From Candidatus Cloacimonadota bacterium (GTDB lineage: Bacteria; Cloacimonadota; Cloacimonadia; Cloacimonadales; TCS61): DNA of 6,717 bases. This document shows positions 4,608-6,717 of this stretch, one piece after another (position 1 is the stretch's first letter; each line of letters begins with the position of its first letter). Below the pieces are notes generated by a model. That model was not told the origin of the DNA, did not search any database, and worked only from the letters and a program-made list of their open reading frames with translations. Made by a program: the position numbers and the translations under genes. The stretch covers positions 1 to 6,717 of the forward strand of contig DAOWES010000015.1 in the NCBI GenBank assembly GCA_030638385.1, written 5' to 3'.

Positions 4608-6107
4608 ATGAAAATACAACCAGATGAAATAAGTGCAATACTTAAAGCAAAGATAAATAATTTCAAATTTGAAATAGATATTCAGGAAACCGGTCGTGTT
4701 ATTCAGGTTGGTGATGGTATTGCCAGAATATTTGGAATGAATAATGTAATGGCTGGTGAGATGATCGAATTTCCCGGCGGCGTAATGGGGATGGCATTGA
4801 ACTTGGAAGAGGATAATGTGGGTTGTATTATCTTTGGTGAAACTAGAAAAATCAAAGAAGGTGATACTGCTAAAAGATCCGGAAAAATTTTGCAAGTTCC
4901 TGTCGGTGAAAATCTTCTCGGACGTGTTGTGAACGGTTTGGGAATGTCAATTGATGGGAAAGGTGAGATTGTCGCTGAAAAGTATATGCCTGTTGAGCGT
5001 AAAGCTTTGGGTATTATTCAGAGACAACCTGTAACAGAACCTCTTCAGACTGGTATTAAATCAATCGACTCGATGATTCCTATCGGACGTGGCCAGCGTG
5101 AACTTATTATTGGTGACCGTCAAACAGGTAAAACAGCTATTGCGATTGATACAATTATAAATCAAAAAAATACAGATGTGGTGTGTATTTATGTTGCTAT
5201 TGGTCAGAAGAAATCTTCTGTGGCAAAAATAGTGAACGTATTAGAACGAAATGGGGCAATGGATTATACTATCGTGGTGTCTGCTTCTGCTTCTGATGCA
5301 GCATCATTGCAGTATTTGGCGCCATATGCGGGTGCTTCTATGGGAGAATATTTCAGTGATAATGGTAAGCATGCCTTGATTATTTATGATGATCTTTCTA
5401 AGCATGCGGTTGCTTATCGTGAACTTTCATTATTACTTAGAAGACCTCCGGGACGTGAAGCTTATCCCGGTGATGTATTCTATCTTCATTCACGTTTGCT
5501 TGAGCGAGCAGCTAAACTTTCAGATGCTCTGGGTGCAGGTTCGCTTACGGCTTTGCCAATTATCGAAACTCAAGCTGATGATATCGCTGCCTATATTCCA
5601 ACCAACGTAATTTCGATTACAGATGGTCAGATATATCTTGGTAGTAGATTATTCAATTCCGGTGTTCGCCCTGCGATTAATGCCGGTTTATCTGTGTCTC
5701 GTGTGGGTGGTGCTGCTCAAATTAAGGCTATGAAAGGTGTGGTTGGACAATTGCGCTTGGATTTGGCTCAATATGCCGAATTGGAAGCATTTGCTAAATT
5801 TGGTTCTGACCTTGATAAAGCTACTCAGGCACAGCTTACTCGTGGAGAAAGATTGGTGGAAATACTTAAGCAAGGTCAATATTCACCGCTAGAAGTATCA
5901 AAGCAAATTTTCATTATCTTCATGGCTAACGAAGGCTATCTTGATAAAATCTCAAAAGATGATGTTAAGAAAGTGGAAGAAGATCTCTTTATCCTACTTG
6001 ATGCAGAATACAAGGAATTTATGCAAGAAATAGTGAAGGGCAAAATTACGGATGAAATTAAAGAGAAGATGCAGCAGATTTGCAAAAAGGTAATCGAGAA
6101 ATTTTAA
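4608..6107 (+). CDS. atpA: ATP synthase F1 subunit alpha
   Basis: A 499-residue protein of normal length, the non-catalytic nucleotide-binding subunit that alternates with beta in the F1 head. The N-terminal beta-barrel domain (about 25-95) includes 'VGDGIARIFG'. The P-loop is GDRQTGKT (169-176) with Lys175. The Walker B region is 'ALIIYDDLSKHA' (256-267). 'PAINAGLSVSRVGG' (355-368) contains the family signature and the arginine finger Arg365 that reaches the catalytic site in beta. The C-terminal helical domain runs to the end. The P-loop Gln172 is typical of alpha rather than beta, which has a different P-loop. ATG 4608 is preceded by GAGGA (4599-4603), a rather short four-base spacing. Nothing is missing or truncated. 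An 8-base inverted repeat spans the stop codon. Confidence 0.98.
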   Translation: MKIQPDEISAILKAKINNFKFEIDIQETGRVIQVGDGIARIFGMNNVMAGEMIEFPGGVMGMALNLEEDNVGCIIFGETRKIKEGDTAKRSGKILQVPVGENLLGRVVNGLGMSIDGKGEIVAEKYMPVERKALGIIQRQPVTEPLQTGIKSIDSMIPIGRGQRELIIGDRQTGKTAIAIDTIINQKNTDVVCIYVAIGQKKSSVAKIVNVLERNGAMDYTIVVSASASDAASLQYLAPYAGASMGEYFSDNGKHALIIYDDLSKHAVAYRELSLLLRRPPGREAYPGDVFYLHSRLLERAAKLSDALGAGSLTALPIIETQADDIAAYIPTNVISITDGQIYLGSRLFNSGVRPAINAGLSVSRVGGAAQIKAMKGVVGQLRLDLAQYAELEAFAKFGSDLDKATQAQLTRGERLVEILKQGQYSPLEVSKQIFIIFMANEGYLDKISKDDVKKVEEDLFILLDAEYKEFMQEIVKGKITDEIKEKMQQICKKVIEKF

Positions 6108-6116
6108 GAAATTTCT
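6097..6116 (+). other. Inverted repeat across the atpA stop codon
   Basis: AGAAATTT (6097-6104) and AAATTTCT (6109-6116) are perfect complements around a TAAG loop that includes the TAA stop of atpA. The stem is AT-rich and no T-run follows, so it is not a terminator. It might fold weakly in the mRNA ahead of atpG. In DNA this AT-rich, chance formation is plausible. Confidence 0.3.
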
Positions 6117-6145
6117 TAGGGATTAGGTAAAATAAAAGAGGTTTT

Positions 6146-6717
6146 GTGGCAAATATCAGAGATATAAAAACAAGAATCGAGAGTGTTAAGAGCACAAAGC
6201 AGATTACTAATGCCATGAAAATGGTGGCAGCTGCAAAATTGCGTCGAGCTCAAGATAATATTATTGAAGCACGTCCTTATGCAGACCATATAAATTCAAT
6301 GTTGGGAATGATTCGTATGAGAAATGCTGATATTGATCATTTGGTGATGAAGGATTCTATTGATAAAGCTAAAGTAGCTTTGGTGGTTGTTACTTCCGAT
6401 AAAGGACTCTGTGGCGGTTTTAATTCTAATATCATCAAGAAGGCTAAGGAATATATTAGCAATAATCCTGATGCAGATGTAATTTGTTTAGGGAAAAAAG
6501 GATATGAGAATGTTCGAAAGTTAACTTCAAATATTATTAAAAAATATATTAATCTTTTTAATGAGATGGATTTTTCTATTTCTAAAGAAGTTGGCCATTA
6601 TTTGATGCAATTATTCATAGAAGAAGGCTATAGCAAGATTGAAGTAGTGTACAATGAGTTCAAGTCTGCTATCCAGCAAAATGTTGTAATCAAGCAGATT
6701 CTGCCAATTATACCTGA
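6146..6717 (+). CDS. atpG: ATP synthase F1 subunit gamma, N-terminal 190 residues (3' cut by window end)
   Basis: The frame from GTG 6146 stays open to the window end and gives 190 residues of a protein normally near 290. The start 'ANIRDIKTRIESV' followed by 'TKQITNAMKMVAAAKLRRAQ' is the canonical gamma N-terminal helix that forms part of the central shaft, ending with the conserved 'AAAKLRRAQ'. 'VVTSDKGLCGGFN' (81-93) is the next conserved family block, at the start of the Rossmann-like domain. Gamma turns inside the alpha/beta head and carries torque from the c ring. GTG 6146 is supported by AGAGG (6137-6141) four bases upstream and by the exact fit of the N-terminus to the family. It lies 38 bases after atpA. 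The remaining third and the expected atpD/atpC are outside the window. Confidence 0.96.
   Translation, partial: MANIRDIKTRIESVKSTKQITNAMKMVAAAKLRRAQDNIIEARPYADHINSMLGMIRMRNADIDHLVMKDSIDKAKVALVVVTSDKGLCGGFNSNIIKKAKEYISNNPDADVICLGKKGYENVRKLTSNIIKKYINLFNEMDFSISKEVGHYLMQLFIEEGYSKIEVVYNEFKSAIQQNVVIKQILPIIP

Noticed and set aside
4560..4895. Minus-strand open frame of 111 codons over the atpA start
   Set aside because: A shadow frame opposite atpA, which is certain from its motifs.

Overview
The window carries most of a bacterial F1Fo-ATP synthase operon, all on the + strand, in a low-GC genome. The visible order is atpZ, atpI, an 840-base break, then atpB (a), a three-hairpin fused c subunit, atpE (ordinary single-hairpin c), atpF (b), atpH (delta), atpA (alpha) and the first two thirds of atpG (gamma), which is cut by the window end. 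atpD and atpC are not in the window. Gene order, AT richness and a Na+-type c subunit suggest an anaerobic, fermentative or syntrophic bacterium. A bactofilin tail directly ahead of atpZ, and spacer DNA resembling the 'cacggatgaacacg' type of dispersed repeat, make me think of the FCB side of the tree, perhaps Cloacimonadota. That lineage call is an inference from memory, not a match.

Region by region. 1-114 is the 3' end of a bactofilin-like cytoskeletal gene that overlaps the start of atpZ by 38 bases. 77-708 holds atpZ and atpI, joined by a one-base stop/start overlap. 709-1549 is a long gap. Its first part (about 724-1010) looks like a higher-GC, hairpin-bearing intergenic repeat. Its last part (1219-1475, minus strand) looks like a small protein gene broken by a single missing base. 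1550-6717 is the tightly packed Fo/F1 operon, with short spacers and clear Shine-Dalgarno sites.

The most interesting part is the rotor. Two adjacent c genes are predicted. One encodes an 81-residue c with a Na+-type site and acidic residues in both helices (E31 and E64). The other encodes a 250-residue protein of three fused c hairpins, whose TM2 ion-site residues are Glu, Gln and Glu. The middle hairpin therefore should not carry an ion. If both proteins enter one ring, the rotor is heteromeric and has fewer ion sites than hairpins. The principle is known from Acetobacterium woodii (F-type c2/c3 plus a duplicated c1), but here it is built with a triplicated subunit. The monomer has a strong GGAGG ribosome site and the fused gene a weak, distant one, consistent with many monomers per fused subunit. 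AtpI, an assembly factor for c rings in several bacteria, is encoded just upstream.

The two c subunits and subunit a (essential Arg243) would form the ion path. b and delta form the stator, and alpha and gamma (with beta, outside the window) form the motor head and shaft.
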